A program made the translations under genes and the position numbers. The notes below the pieces were generated by a model. It did no database searches and was not told the DNA's origin. It saw only the letters and a list, made by a program, of their open reading frames with translations. 64,000 nucleotides of DNA, taken from positions 13,603,832 to 13,667,831 of the forward strand of contig NC_060237.1 of NCBI RefSeq assembly GCF_021155775.2. Direction: 5' to 3'. Source of the stretch: Neodiprion pinetum. Its lineage: Eukaryota > Arthropoda > Insecta > Hymenoptera > Diprionidae. Of this stretch, positions 31,258 to 45,153 are shown piece after piece; the first letter of the stretch is position 1; every line of letters starts with the position of its first letter.

Positions 31258-34200
31258 CTGGGACAATCTCTTGGAACTATACATATAACGCGCATGCGCC
31301 AAATAATTTAATCTCATTGGTCGGTGAAATCGCGCCGCGGTGATGTTTTCATCTGCTAAGCAAGGCGCCAACGTACACAAAATGAAACAAAAGCTGTAAT
31401 TCTCTCGCGCGTAAAGCCATGGATTGAGGTTATGCTGCTGTTTATTTTTACGTAGCGTGAATTGTCTAAGAAGAATAGTATCGTTCAGCAATACCGTGGT
31501 TGATTTCGGAAGATATTCAACCGACGCAATAAAGAATTTAACGGAAAAGCAAATATCAAATGATACAGAAATTGGGTGTTATTTATTGAAAAAAGAAATC
31601 TGACATTCAACGTGAAATGTCATTAACAAGTGGGAATCTGGACAAATAGAGGTAGGTAAGTGAAAACAATGTTTATTGTAAACAGATTCTTCATTTACAT
31701 AAAATTAAAAATAAATGAATGGTTGAGACCCAGTAGAAGGTATTTCCAGAGTAGATTCGTTACGGTGTAGTGCTCCAGAAGTCAGTAGTTAGTGCCGATG
31801 AACATGAAATAAATAAAAGAGATGAGTAACAAGGAATAAAGAAATTATTCATGTTAAACACGAAGCTTAGGAGGACAAAGAGTAGCTATTAACAGAAAAC
31901 GTACCCGACGCAATACTCACAAAAACCCTCGCCGACATCATTGATTAGTTGACAAAGTTTTTGCAGCTCCATTGTACAGCAATCAATGTTCCGTTAACAA
32001 AGAGGGTTCACCAGATATACAAGAATAAAAAGAGAAAAAGAACAACAGTTAATATTACAGTGTGAATCATGCCATTAATGAAAAATTAGGAAACCAAACA
32101 ATAACTTACAAGACAATCGTCCGATAACACTGGGAGACCAATCTCCACTCTTCTGATCACCCCTCGTCTGGCCATTGGTGGCCTTTCAAAAAGTGCTGCC
32201 GTTTCTTTTGCCTTGAAAAATATCGAAAGATCCTGTATGATAATAATAGCTTCTAATATTTTCAGGTACGAAATAATTCATTGTCAAAGCGGGACTAAAT
32301 TTGTCAGGCATGGAAGCATGTACGTAAATTTCCAATTACGTGATCTTTGACAATGACAATATTTTAACATGGATTCAATGATAAAATTGGTTTTTTTTTC
32401 AGCAGGCTCGAAGTTTAAACTTTGATTAACATGAGGAAAATTATGCCTTACCTGATGGTCAAAACGTTTAGGTGGCAAGGATCCTGGTTTCTCGAGCGGT
32501 GTAATCATTAGAACCATCGAACCTGGTTGTTTCGTCAGACATCAGGTGCCAGAGTGAATTTTATCAGGCCATCGCCACCTTCTTAACATCAGTTGAGGCA
32601 AAATTGAAGAGCGGGATATACTACAGATCATAATGGCTCATTTCAACTAATATGTGAGCAAATAATTAAAAACTATATAGGGATTTTTTTGATGAATGTA
32701 TTCATTTTGAAAAAATTTAATTGATCCAAAATTAAATTTCTATCCCATCATTCTACTTTGATCGAGCCAATAGCGATAAGTTTATTACTTAACCGTTGCT
32801 GCCAATTCATTCTACCGAGGAATCATTCTGTGCACCATTGTAATTTAAGCATTATTATTGACCAGCATTGTTTTACAAACTTTATACCATTTGATTTGGT
32901 ATCTTATTTTGAAGCTTACTTTTACTCTCTTTGGCATTGAATTCAGATAAGTAGTTTTTCAAGTCCTCAATTAGATTGTAGGGTTGAATTTTGCTAGGCA
33001 TACTGAATCAATCTAAATCTAGAACTGTTAAATAAGTTCAGTTAAAAATGTCTTTAAATTTAATCTTAGTTGACGGTGTCATCTGGCTAGCTAGTTGCAC
33101 GATAACTTGAAACCAAATTCAATTTTACACTCTTTATAGGGTCCTACGCTAAGACTGAAAGCTTGTGAATCTCCATGTACCGCAATTATTTCTGCATTTC
33201 ATGTTAGCATTATCTGGAGCAAAAAAAATCCCATTTTGAGATTGAAAACGGAACCTGAAACACAGAGTTATTCAATAGCCCGGATTGAAAACCAAGAATT
33301 TTATAATGGTTTCTGCAACAAAGGGACTCTTTCCAAATATCCTTGTTAGAAGGTGATGTTCGGAGGACTATAAACAAGATATTGTATCGGATTACATTAT
33401 TTGGAAAAAAATCTTCATAAACTTTGTTAAAAATTAGATATTCATTTATTTTGATGGAACAAGGGACACAATCTTTACATTACTTTAAAATTGACATTAC
33501 TCTGAAACATGATTGTCCTTGAAGCTAATTGTGACATTGAGGCGCATTTTGAGAAACTTGATTTTCAACTTGTGTCACAGGATGTGATTTACGTTCCTGA
33601 GTTCTACGCTTTCGATTAGATTTTCTTTGTTTCGAACCGCACTTACATGAAATACAGAAATCATTTTAATAAATCTAATATTACTTGAATTTTCAATTTG
33701 AGTATTAGGTTCCCTCCATTTATTTAATTGAACATCATTGAAAATTTGCGAAATGAATTCTGATAATTATTCGGAAATTTCAAATAGTAGTAGCAATAAT
33801 TTGTTAATCGGAAAAAATACATTGACTATCGAATATTTGTAAATTTTGTTGAACTATTTTCAAGAAAAAAAAGATTCACAGTTCCGTTACAGATAGTGAG
33901 ATATTTAAATTTCTTGAACGCTCGGTTTAATTTCTCATTTTCGAAAGTCATAAAATTCAATATTACCGCCTGAAATCACAAAAGAGTGAGAAAGTTGCTT
34001 AGTTGCTTGAAAGTGGCGATGATCTTTGTACGTCTGACAAATTGAATGGGCAGATAACAGTGAATATCAGAGATGTAATTATTTTAGTCGTATCACCTGT
34101 TGATAGATAAAAATTCCATTGTTATTTCTAATGTACGAAATAATAAAAATGATTGAATAAAGTGTTCGCACCTACCTGCTGCGTTTCTTCCAAGCACCCA

Positions 34201-34437
34201 ACATTCAAACAGATTTCTCATTTTAGTCGAATAAAGCCAATTTTCAAAGAGCATTAGCATCAACTTTCCGAGTCACTACCTCGACTGTTTAAGATTCTTA
34301 CCTCAAAAATTCGTATGAACTACAACGCCGCCAGAAACAGAGTTTGACAGCTGAAACTCGGAGTGGCCAACCTGCCCGAGCAGCCGATAAAACTCGCGCA
34401 TGCGCATTATACGTATAGTTTCAAGAGATTGTCCCGG
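31258..34437. mobile_element. 3.2-kb DNA transposon-like element with about 40-bp TIRs
   Basis: The left end GGGACAATCTCTTGGAAC, continuing to GCGCATGCGC by 31300, is repeated inverted at 34394-34434 (GATTGTCCC at the right tip) with about four mismatches. TA flanks both ends (31256-31257, 34438-34439), a TA target duplication as in Tc1/mariner-type or similar elements. The satellite monomer is continuous across it. No transposase DDE motif is visible. The interior has short ORFs with splice-like borders on the minus strand. Confidence 0.75.
32110..32517 (-). CDS. candidate two-exon ORF inside the 3.2-kb TIR element
   Basis: Exon 1: ATG 32515-32517, 22 codons, ending exactly at GACCATCAG|GTAAGG. 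Intron of 240 bp (32212-32451). Exon 2 follows TTTTTCAAG and runs 34 codons to TGTCTT|GTAAGT at 32110. Both exons are in phase 0. The product is short, with ERPPMARRGVIRR in exon 2; I recognise no domain. An ATG-led segment at 31922-31972 before GTGAGT could be part of a third exon. It may be a transposon gene or captured host exons. Confidence 0.35.
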
Positions 34438-35432
34438 TATATATATAAAATTGATTAAATAGGAAAAATTGTAAATAGATTAATTATTTATATTTTATTT
34501 ATTCATATTATGATTTTCAATCAACTTTTGGAAGAAAGAAAATGAAAAAAAAATTATTTTCAGTCGGATTAAATTTTTTGAAAATAAATATCATTATTAA
34601 AAAAATCCTACATAGTTTTCAATTATATGCTCACATATAAATTGAAAAAAGAAAATGATTCATTGAAAATATGTCATTCAATGACCTTTATGGATTGTCA
34701 TTTGAAACATCTATACAATGGATTAGAACTTATCGAAAAGTTCAAAGAAAACATACGGTTAGATGATCATGATGATTAGTGATTTGATTTCATATTTCTA
34801 ATTTTTAGAAAGTAATTATCCTTCAGTTTGGGAAGAATAATTCATCCAAATCATTATTTTTCACGTGATCAAGTTATGTAATCTATTTGCCATTATTTAT
34901 ACTTAATTATAATAATGTATAATTTGTATATATATGTAATTGATTGAATAAAGATAATGATTAAAAAAATGATTTCTCATATTTCATTGATATATATTAT
35001 AATTTTTAATTACCTTTCGAAATAAGAAGAATTTGAAAAAAAAAAATTTTCACATGAATTGTATTTTTTAAAAATAAAGATAATCAACAAAAAAATTCTG
35101 TATACTTTTTAATTAATCGCTCACATATTAATCATAATAAGAATATTATTCAATCGAAGATGCTCTCTGACGTACCTCAAGGAATGTAATTTGGACCATT
35201 CATACAATAGATCTTAACTTATTGAAAAGTTTAAAGAAAACATACAGATGGATAAATGATTGGTTATTTAATTTCATATTCTTGATTTTTAAAAAGTAAT
35301 TATCCTTCAATTTGAGGAAAATAATTTACTCAAATTGATCATGATTATTACCAATAAATTATTAGTTTCAATTGCCACCATTTATAATTGATTACATTAT
35401 TGTATAATTCATGTATATACATGTATCTATAT
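34438..35432. repeat. AT-rich satellite, about two monomers
   Basis: Landmarks near 34675 and 35160; no genes. Confidence 0.88.
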
Positions 35433-35839
35433 TAGACTGGGCCAAAAAAATTGACTTTTTTTTTTTTTGAAAAATATATTGAGAATATCATTCAGTATGA
35501 CAAAAAAAAAATTTCATTAATTCTCGAGAAATGATATCAATTTATTAAGCTTAATTACTCGGAAACGGCTTGTCTGACAAAAATCTATATTCAGACCTTT
35601 TTTGTAGGGAATTTAATTTTATAAAGGGATAAGTGAACATAAATTTTTTTACTTCAATATTTCGACAGTTCTGACGTAAAACATCAAGTTATTACTAAAA
35701 ATCAAAAATAGCGGTGATTGACCTCTTAAAGTTAATATTAAGGGCTCAAAATTTCATGAATTTTTTTTTTGCCATACTGAATGATATTCTCAATATATTT
35801 TTCAAAAAAAAAAATAGTCAATTTTTTTGGCCCAGTCTA
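35433..35839. mobile_element. MITE (407 bp) with long TIRs
   Basis: TAGACTGGGCCAAAAAAATT at the left is mirrored by GGCCCAGTCTA at the right; the inverted repeat extends inward about 85 bp (ATATTGAGAATATCATTCAG and its complement). Flanked by satellite, TA at each tip. No ORF; a non-autonomous, probably Tc1/mariner-like element. Confidence 0.85.
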
Positions 35840-35863
35840 ATCTATATACATATATATGTGTAT

Positions 35864-38863
35864 TGTAACCAATTTTTTTCATACAGTTGAGGGTGAAACG
35901 ATATAACGATAATTGGTTACCCTACGGCGCAGTCACCAACCTGAATGATTAGATAGAGAGAGATACTAAGAGAGAAAGATACGATTGTTGGGCGCCAGAC
36001 GCACATGCGTCAAAAATAGATAATTAGACAAAAAGATAAAGGTAAAGGTAATAGATAAAGGTAAGGTCAGGTTCTACGACGGTTTTGCACAGTTCGCTCA
36101 GAGGGACAAGATAATGGTAGAGGGGCGGAGTCGAATCCAATAGATAAAATAAGAAACAGGTGAAGCAGGAATAATATCAAATATTAAACAAGAAGCGATA
36201 AGCTTAATGACAAGCAAGTAGCTGAAAAGATTGCGATACAATTACGATAAATGCGATAATTAAGAATATTTACAGCCAGAGAAAGGTTAAGCGAAAGAGT
36301 TAACAAATAACGGAACGTTTTCCGAATAAGCGGGAAATATGCGCAAGCTCGCGATACTAAAAGTAATGATTAACACGGTTTTATGATAGATAGGCAGAAC
36401 AGAAAGAGATATACTGTACTTAAATTAAGCGGTAAGCAAATAAATCATAAAATATAAGATGCGATTATAAACACATGCGAAATACAACAATTGTAATAGT
36501 TATCACATTACCAGAATGATCAGAAATAGGCAGACAGGGAATTATGAATTAAAAGGTAAATTCAAGCGACAGGTCAAATAGAAAATTATTATAAGATATA
36601 GAGAATAACAGATAATACGTAGTCTCTAGTTTGCGGTAAGTGCGAGAGAAAGAGAGATAATATTCGGTACGATAAAAGGTAATTCAAGATAAGGCAAACA
36701 ATATTCAAGATAATTAATATGCAACGTACGGCAAACCAAATAGACTACGGACAACTACGATCACCGATATTAGCGAAGAAAATAATGAAAAAGATGTTAT
36801 GCGATACGACACAATACTCCAATGTCAAATGAACGACGAGCAGGACCGCGCAGCGATGTAAGATCGCTCCCGCGGTACACTCACTAAGATACGATAATCA
36901 GCGGTAATAGGTAAAGAGACAGATAGAAACTAATCAGAGAAAATATAACAAAATAGCAATGCTCAGTAGTATGGGATTAATTTCTGTTCCTGGTGTTATT
37001 GGAACATACGCGCGGGTAATGACGAATTCATGGGGGTTGATGAAAAAAGAGGAAAATACTTTATTGAATTGAACAAAGAATCTTACGATGCTAATTTCGC
37101 GACGTCGACTTTACTCTTCGACTGCCTCGTGTCAACTGCCTCGTGGCTCTCGCGCGCTCTCTGGCGGCGATCTTTTCAAACACGCACTCTCGCACACACA
37201 CACAAATCATTCGCACTCGCTCGTGGCGCTGTCGCCGTTTTTCCAAAATCCTACAGTAGCTAAGATAAAAATTGATCCTTCAACGGAACGCGCTGCTAGA
37301 CAGCGATATTAGGCATTCAAATTTTCCATAAGAGAAAGATAATAAAATAAGCAATAGTCACTACAATGCGTAAATAAGAATCAATCAGTCGCGAAGTTAC
37401 TTGCAATAAGACAGAAAAAGGGACAAGATAAGAGATAAGAGAGAATAAGGTACGAGCCCAGGTGGCTCAAGCAGACCAACTGCAAGGTAAAGAGAGAAAG
37501 AGATAAAGGTAAAGGTACGATATATTGCAAGTAATCTCGTGGCTTCACAAAATAGAAAAGGAACCTCACTTACTTAAAAGAAGATATAACAGGTGCGAGA
37601 GGATGCGATAAGGTAGCGGTAATTAGCGATGACAAGGACACTAGTCTGATTCACGAAAGCTGAATGTAAGATTGATCAACTGCAAAACTGATAGTAGAGT
37701 TACTAAAAGAGCGGTTACTAAAAGAGCGGTCACTAAAAGCACGTCTGCTCTTATTAGTAACTGAACGTAGAGCGACGAGATGAGCGATGATCCTGATTTT
37801 CGTCGAGCTGCTGTCACGTGATTCTTCCTCAAATTTGCGGTATTTTAATTGGACCAGCAGGTCGCGTGGCCTGGTCCACGGATAGGCGGCGATAATCCCT
37901 CGCCGCTCGTTTTTCTTTTCCCTCGACGACAGGTATCGGGGTATCGGGACGTCGGAAGGTGGTTAGAGATGTTTTCCTTCAGCTATGCGGTATCGTTGGT
38001 GAGAGGGGGGGGGTCGTACTGCTCATGTGTTGCGATATTGAGGTGTGCGGCAATGTTACGTCACCGGTCTCCTGGACTTGCGACAGACTGTAACTCACTC
38101 CTTGCTTTACTGGTACTCCCCGTTGTAGCTATTTCGTCGGCGCTGCATCCCGGCCCTCGCTCATCGAAGCCCTCATGCCGGAACGATCTGGTGGTGATGG
38201 CCCTCAACCCGGATCCCCACACTAGATCCACCAGATCCACGTGGTCAGCATATCATTAGCCTATTCCACGCCGCAGTCCTTCGATAAGACGGTTCGTGAA
38301 GAGAAAACCGTCTTCTATTGGATAGTCGACGACTTAGTAGATGTTAGGGTCGGTTCAGCTCCAGGCTGATAAGTATCGTCGACGGGAGGCTTTCTTGTGT
38401 TTTTGACGCACAGCCCTGTACGCCGCCTGACGATGCATCCGAGCGGTAGAAGCATTCGTTCGTGGTTCGGCTCCTGGCCGATAAGTCTCAAATAGTTGGA
38501 GGTGCTGTTTGTGCATCACGCACGACCCTGTTCGACAACTAGATAGGCATCCATCGGGAGTGGTTTCAGCGGTATTCGTTCGTCTGTAGTCGGTTGTGGT
38601 CGATGTTGAGCTGGTACGTGACCCCTATCAGGCAGTGTCCTGGTATCTTGACGCGAAGGTCTCGCGGATGGTTCTCGTAGAGCATTACAGAATTAGAAAA
38701 TAGCATACCATTAGCTTAGTAGAGAGAAATCAACTTAAAGATAATTAGCCGTTCATTTTTGGAGTATTGGCCTCAGACGTGCTTTCGTTATTTTTAGCGA
38801 TATCTGCTCCTAGGGAAATGCGATAATTAAATAAAGTGACGGGGTACGAAATACCACGTCACA
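35864..38863. mobile_element. 3.0-kb TG...CA element with 4-bp TSD (very long solo LTR or LTR-like)
   Basis: Begins TGTAACC, ends GTCACA, and is flanked by GTAT at 35860-35863 and 38864-38867; satellite continues on both sides. A 4-bp duplication with TG...CA ends is the mark of retroviral-type integration. No gag or pol motif is found in 3,000 bp, so it looks like a solo LTR of unusual length or a non-autonomous derivative. AATAAA near 38831, close to the right end, would fit a plus-strand LTR. The largest ORF (37849-38259) has no recognisable product. A 15-bp repeat (GAGCGGTTACTAAAA) occurs about three times near 37700. Confidence 0.65.
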
Positions 38864-39356
38864 GTATATATACATATATATACATATATATACATATATA
38901 TATCATTGTTAAGATAAAAAAAAATGTCGAATGAATTGAACATCCATATTTTATTCATATACATCATGATTTTCAATTTACTCTTGAAGAAAGGAGAATT
39001 TAGGAAAAAAAAAAGGATTTTCACATTGATTAAATTTTTAAAAAATAAATATAAGTATTAAAAAGATTTTTCGTACTTCCTAATCATTCGCTCACATGTT
39101 AATTGAAATAAACATACTATTCATTCGAAAAATGCCATTCAATGTCCTTTGGGGATTGTAATTTGAGACATACCTACAATGGATTAGAACTTATTGAAAA
39201 GTCTAAAGAAAACTTACGGATAGATAATTGATTGGTTATTACATGTCATCTCTTTAATTTTTAATAATAATTATTTTTTAACGTAAGAGAAATGAGTCAT
39301 TTGAATAATCATTTTTATATCATGAAATTATTTAAATTATTTGCCGACATTCATAA
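38864..39356. repeat. AT-rich satellite, one monomer
   Basis: Landmark near 39135; starts in a TATACA run. Confidence 0.88.
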
Positions 39357-39997
39357 TGTTTTAGCGAGTAACAGGAGAGGAGACTCGGGATCTGGTTTGA
39401 TACAGGTTGTCACAATAAAAACTGAACACACTAAATTTAGCAAAAAAAATTATAATTCGATTTATTGGATACACAATGCACAGTTAGCGAATTACCCGAT
39501 ATGTACAATGCACGTGGTTGCCAAGAACAACACGTGGTAGCGAATGCACCCAAATTCACAAATAATTTAATAATTCCTTCAAAGCGAATTCTCACACATT
39601 AATTATTACAGTAACTTCAATAAAAAATTTAACCAAACACCACGGTCACAACTATTTTTATCAATAGCCGAATAATTAAATGAACCAGCGACAAGAAAAA
39701 AACACGAGGTGAACAAGAGGTAGCAGTAAGAACAACAATGCCGGAGAAACCGGGAGAATTGGCGTCTTCTGCTCCGTGAGAATGACTGCGCATGTCCATT
39801 AGCTAAGAGCCAATAAGAAAATTCATAGCGAGTGACGTCAGAGAATAGCGAAATGCGCAAGCGTCAATAAATTTAAACTATAAATTTATTGATTGGCTAT
39901 CGATTGGCGGGTGATCTATGCCCTGCTTAGTGCTGCCTTCTTGCTGCGAGTAAGCCGAACTTCGCTTCGCCCGGGCAATTTGAGTGTTGACTGAACA
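39357..39997. mobile_element. solo LTR (641 bp) with 5-bp TSD
   Basis: Begins TGTTTTAGCG and ends CTGAACA; flanked by CATAA on both sides (39352-39356 and 39998-40002). A 5-bp duplication suits Copia or BEL/Pao integration. It does not resemble the BEL tip at 30312 beyond TGTT. No coding content. Confidence 0.75.
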
Positions 39998-42108
39998 CAT
40001 AATCAATCATATAATTGTATAATTTGTATATATATATGATTGATCGAATAAAAAAAAAGATGCATCAATTTATTATTTACATTTCATTTATTTATATTAT
40101 AATTTTCAATTAACTTTTGAGAAAAGAAGAATTTAAAAAAAAAAATATCTTCGTATAAATTGAATTTTTTCAAAATGAATACATTCGTTAAAAAAATCCT
40201 ATATAGTTTTTAATTATTTGCTCACATATTAATTAAGAAAAAAAAATGATTCATTGAAAATATGCCGTTCAATGACCTCCATGGATTGTAATTTGGAACA
40301 TCTATACAATAGATTAGAACTGACCCAAAAGTTTAACGAAAACATACAGATAGATATATGATCAGTTATTTAATTTAATATTTTCAATTTTTAATAAGTA
40401 ATCATTCTTTAATTCGAGGAAAATGATTTATTCAAATTAATTATCATTCATATCAATTTTTTATTCAATTTGAGTGCCTTCATTTCCATTCAATTACATT
40501 GTTGTATAATTAATTTACATATATATCATTATTTGAATAAAAAAAATGATAAAGGAATTTATTATCCATATTTTATACATAAATAATATAACTTTTAACT
40601 CACTTTCAAACAAAGAAGAATCTAGGAGAAAAAAAGTATTTTCACGTTTATTGAACCTTTGAAAAATAAATTTTATTGAAATGTATAAAAAAATTTTATA
40701 TATTTCTCTAATATTTGCTCACATATTAATTGAAGTAAAAATACTATTCATTAAAAAAATGCCATTCAATGACCTTTATGGATTGTAATTTGGAACATCT
40801 CTACAATGAACTAGAACTTATCGAAAAGTTCAAAGAAAACATACACATAGACAAATGATCAGTTATTCAATTTCATATTTTCAATTTTCAGCAATTAATT
40901 ATTCCCTTATTTAAGAAAAATTATTCATTCAAATTATTATTCGTCACATGATCAAATTATTTAATTCATATGCCAACATTTATACTCAATTATAACAATG
41001 TATAATTTTTATATATATATAATTGATTGAATAAAAAAATGATAAATTAATTCAATATTCATATATCATTCATATCCATTATAAGTTTGAGCTAATTTTT
41101 GAAAAAAGAAGAATTTGAAAAAAAATTTCTAGTTAAATTAAATTTTTCAAAAATAAATGTAATGATTGAACGAATCCTATATAGTTTTCAATCATCTGCT
41201 CACATAATAATTGAAATAAGAATATTATTCATTGGGAAAATGCCATTCAATGACCTTTATGAATTGTAATTTGAAACATCTATACAATGGATTAGAACTT
41301 ATTGAAAAGTCTGAAGAAAACATACGGATAGATAATTGATTGGTTATCACATGTCATATTTTAAATTGTTAAAAATTAATAATTTTTCAATTTTAGAAGA
41401 ATGATTCATTCAAATCATCATTTTTACATAATTACATTGCTGAATTTATTTACCGACATTTATAATCAATCATATTATTGTATAATTTGTATACATATAT
41501 GATCGATCGAATAAAAGAAACGACACATAAATTTATTATTTATATTTTATTTATTTATATTATAATCTCCAGTTAACTTTTGAAAAAAGAAGAATTTGAA
41601 AAAAAAAAATGTTTTTGGATAAATTAAATTTTTTCAAAATGAATACATTCATTAAAAAAATCCCTATATGGTTTTTAATTATTTGCTCACATATTAGCTG
41701 AAATGAGAATATTATTCATTGCAAAAATGCCATTCAATGACCTTTTATGGATTGTAATTTGTAACATTTATACAATGGATTAGAATTCATTTAAAAGCCT
41801 AAAGAAAACATTTAGATAGATAAATTATTGGTTATTTAATTTCGTATTTTCAGTTTCTGGAAATTATTTATTTTTTGATTTAAGAACAATGATTCATTCA
41901 AATCATCATATTTTCTTTCAATAAATTATAGAATTTATTTGCCTACATTTATAATCAATTACAATAATGTCTAATTTGCATATATACATAATTGATGGAA
42001 TAGAAAAAATGATAAATGAATTGATTATTCATATTCCATTCATATATATTTTAATTTTCAATTAACTTTCGACAAAAGAAGAATTTACAAAAAAAAAATC
42101 GTTACTCG
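39998..42108. repeat. AT-rich satellite, about four monomers
   Basis: Landmarks near 40260, 40757, 41238 and 41726. No genes. Confidence 0.88.
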
Positions 42109-42544
42109 TGTTACGGGGTAGATTGCGTAGGCTCCGATGAGCGGTAATCGGAGCTTACTCCACGCCCAGCCAAGGTGTTATTTGGCTATTGTAGGGTCCG
42201 TTCACGTCGACTATGCACTCGCGTGCTACTACTCCCAATTCAGGAAGTGAATGGAATAGAATAGGATCGGTATTAAGGAAAGGTAAGCGATTTAAAGAAT
42301 ATGATTGTTTATTAGTGGTCAATGCAACGGAGTCGGTGAAGGGAAAAAGGTATGGTCTTGGTCTAGAGGGATAGGTGTCTTGCTTGAGCGCTTGGATGGA
42401 TCTGCCTGGTTTTGCGGGATGTAGCAGGCAAGCTAGCCGCGAGTTACAGCAGAACCTGCTGACTCGCGAAAGATAAGAGTAGACTACAGAGCGTAAGGTA
42501 ACTAAGAGCGTGGGAAAGGAATATGAAGTCAGGCGGACGTAACA
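42109..42544 (-). repeat. 3' LTR of errantivirus A (436 bp)
   Basis: Plus strand TGTTACGGGG...GGACGTAACA. On its inner side CCAAGGGGGGGGCG (minus strand, 42545-42558) is the polypurine tract. The two-copy 120-bp repeat lies just inside, at about 42612-42845. Confidence 0.92.
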
Positions 42545-42559
42545 CGCCCCCCCCTTGGG

Positions 42560-43002
42560 AAAGAACATTCGGCGAGGGTACGAAATAGGATGTTCGGAAG
42601 GAAGCGGAATGCCATGAAACGTAGTGACTCACTTACAGAATATTACAAAGAAAGGTCTTAGAATCTAGCGCCTAGATGTTAGTGCGCGTTTAAGTGGGTT
42701 AGTATACATTTGAACAAAACAAAATTTATAAATGACATCTTATCGTACTGAATCACTTACAGAATATTACAAAGAAGAATCTTAAAATATAGCGCCTAGA
42801 TGTTAGTGCGCGTTTAAGTGGGTTAGTATACATTTGAACAAAATTTGCTAAATGACATCTTATAAATGTGGTGGTATATATGATAGATATTGTGTATATT
42901 ATAGACGAAACTCATGTAACGTGCTGATGATTATATTACGGCTGCAGATTATTATGGGCAGAATAAGGCAATGAAAGAATATGATTGCTAATAGCGGAGG
43001 GC
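42560..43002 (-). other. 3' untranslated region of errantivirus A with two-copy repeat
   Basis: Between the env stop and the polypurine tract. It contains two related units of about 120 bp (AAACGCGCACTAA, TAGGCGCTA) at about 42612-42845 and an AT-rich stretch near 42870-42910. No ORF. Confidence 0.7.
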
Positions 43003-45120
43003 TTAGCGCCAGACTTCGAGTGATTCGGAGCTATTGTTAAGGCTCTGCTCGGGGAGCAATTTACGCGGCCTAGATATGCCTAGTTCCGTCATTTCAATTT
43101 CCGATTGGGTCCGGAGTAGCGACGAAGAGCGAGGAGGCAGGTTTTCGGGAAATGGTATTATTTCTAGGTGCGGGTGGTGGATGGCATGGCGCATAGGAAT
43201 TTGGGGTTTTGTACGACGCGGGTGAGGGATATGTCGTGTCCTTCCGAATTTGCAGCAAGAGTACAGCCTTGAGATTCTGCCACATAACGAGATTTTGTAG
43301 CAGAAGAAAGCTACTGAGAGGGACGCGAGGCCGATGCCGCTATAACCAAGGCTGGTAGTGAGGCGTTGCATGTTATCTCGCGTGCGATAATGTCTGCTTA
43401 GGTCAGCTGAGCGTTCCAGTAGATCATTCAGGGAAACGCTGGTGACTGCAAGATCGTGGGGGTTAATATGCGATGGTTTGCGAAGGGGAGGGATGGCAAC
43501 AAGGAATAAGTCGGTGGAAATATTAGAATCAAGACTGAGGGATACTTGAGTGAGATCCAAAGTAACTTTGGGGACGTAGGAGAGGGTCTCGGTAGATTGT
43601 GAGCGTTTCGAAGTTTTGAGAGTGAGTTCAGAAGTACTAGCCGTACACAGGTCGTCTAGGGTGATAATGCCTGAACCGGAAAGTGTGACACGAGAGGTCT
43701 GGTCATTTGGGCAGAGAGTATGAAGGGTCTCAGGAGTGGAAGATGAGAAAATCCAAGAATTAGATGTTGATAATTCCGTCCAGTAGGTTCCATCGAATAC
43801 GGTTAGTCTGATATCACATTGTTTCGAAATTTTTCTGGACGGGTTCAAAAAAAGGTCTACCTTGCAGAGTTTGTGAGTCGACGGTCGGAAAAGCGGTTGT
43901 GTCAACTTACATATGAATTTTCCTGGGGATAAAATGCATTTACTGAATTTGGATTCCGAGATTTGAAAGTACGACGCTCGGTTAAGTGCTATAGCTATGT
44001 AGTCGCCGCCAGGTTGAATGTAAGCGAATTTTTTATCTGCAGAGTCGTATGTCTGTCTAACGGGGACGAGAAGCAGTCGGTACAGGTCAACAGCCTCGGA
44101 GTTGAGCAACGGAGTAGATATCACATAAAGCAGTCTGGGTTCGTAATACGCTATGTCGATTCTAGAGATTCGAATCAGTTCTTCAGCGTAATTTAGATCC
44201 ATTGAAATAGGAAACTCTATTTGTGGTCTGAGTGACTGGATATGTTTAAGACAGGAAATAATTTGTTCTGGTGATAGAATTTTAGGGTCGACGATACATT
44301 TTTGAGCGAAGAGGATAGCGTTTATTAAACTGGACAGGTCAAGTTCGTATTCGTTCAAGTGTCGGTCCAGGTCAATTAGTCGGTTGAGTAAAGTCATTCT
44401 GAAGGTATTGTTGGCGATTAAGGCTTTTGAAATAGCTGTATCAGTCGAGAGGGCCGTGAGTAATTTATGTTATTCGCGGTCGTAGCTTATCATGCTGTTG
44501 ATTTCTTTCCTGTAGACACCCAACGTTGACTGTACGATATTTGTCTGTTTGTTAAGCAGAGATGCCAAGTGTCTACTGTCATTGTACAAGTTGTCAATTT
44601 GTTGGTTAAAATATTCTCCGTCTTTTACGTCTAGGGTGCCGAATAAGAATTTTGATATGCTACTAATGAAATTAATCGCGCCTTGTGTTCCGCGATGGTG
44701 GGCTAATTTAGCAAGTTCGGAGTGAGTGGATTCGCCTGTGCGATGGCCAACTGAATATTCTATTCGGTTTTGGTATAGTTTCATGGTTTTTATTCTATCA
44801 GCCAACATTTGAAAATGGTCGCCGGTGAAACAGTAGTTTTTGGCGACAGAGCATTTTCCTTCTATTATGGTTAAGAATTCTGATGTTTGATCAAGTCGGT
44901 CGAATAAATATTGGAGGTCTATGTAGTTCAGCAAAGTCCATTCTTTGTTATATGTACGTAGGTCTTGCAATTGTTCGAAGAAGATTCCCGGGTTCTGATT
45001 CAGTTGCTTAATCGCGAAGTTAGTCGAATCGTCTGTCTTGCTGTCGAGAGCACTGCACCTGCAACGATATGCAAGAGTATAAGACGTAATGTAACGCGAT
45101 CGAGGGCAATTTGGCAGCAT
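43003..45120 (-). pseudogene. Envelope glycoprotein (insect errantivirus F-type Env), one nonsense codon
   Basis: Env mediates particle entry in this group and is related to baculovirus F proteins. The frame starts at ATG 45118-45120. It contains the conserved fusion-peptide region INFISSISKFLFGTLD with a following coiled-coil segment, and near the C-terminus a hydrophobic membrane segment (GIGLASLSVAFFCYKISL) and a Cys-rich basic tail. A single TAA at 44468-44470 divides the gene after 216 codons; the frame behind it stays open for 488 codons. The usual furin site before the fusion peptide is not evident (AHHRGTQG). Errantiviral env is normally made from a spliced RNA. Confidence 0.85.
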
Positions 45121-45153
45121 ATGGCTGTTGATTTTTTTTTTTTTTTTTAAATT

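Noticed and set aside
31234..31491. 85-codon minus-strand ORF
   Set aside because: It crosses the junction of satellite and the 3.2-kb TIR element, so it cannot be an ancestral gene.
37849..38259. 136-codon ORF within the 3.0-kb LTR-like unit
   Set aside because: No recognisable domain; composition looks like non-coding GC-rich sequence, and the region behaves as an LTR.
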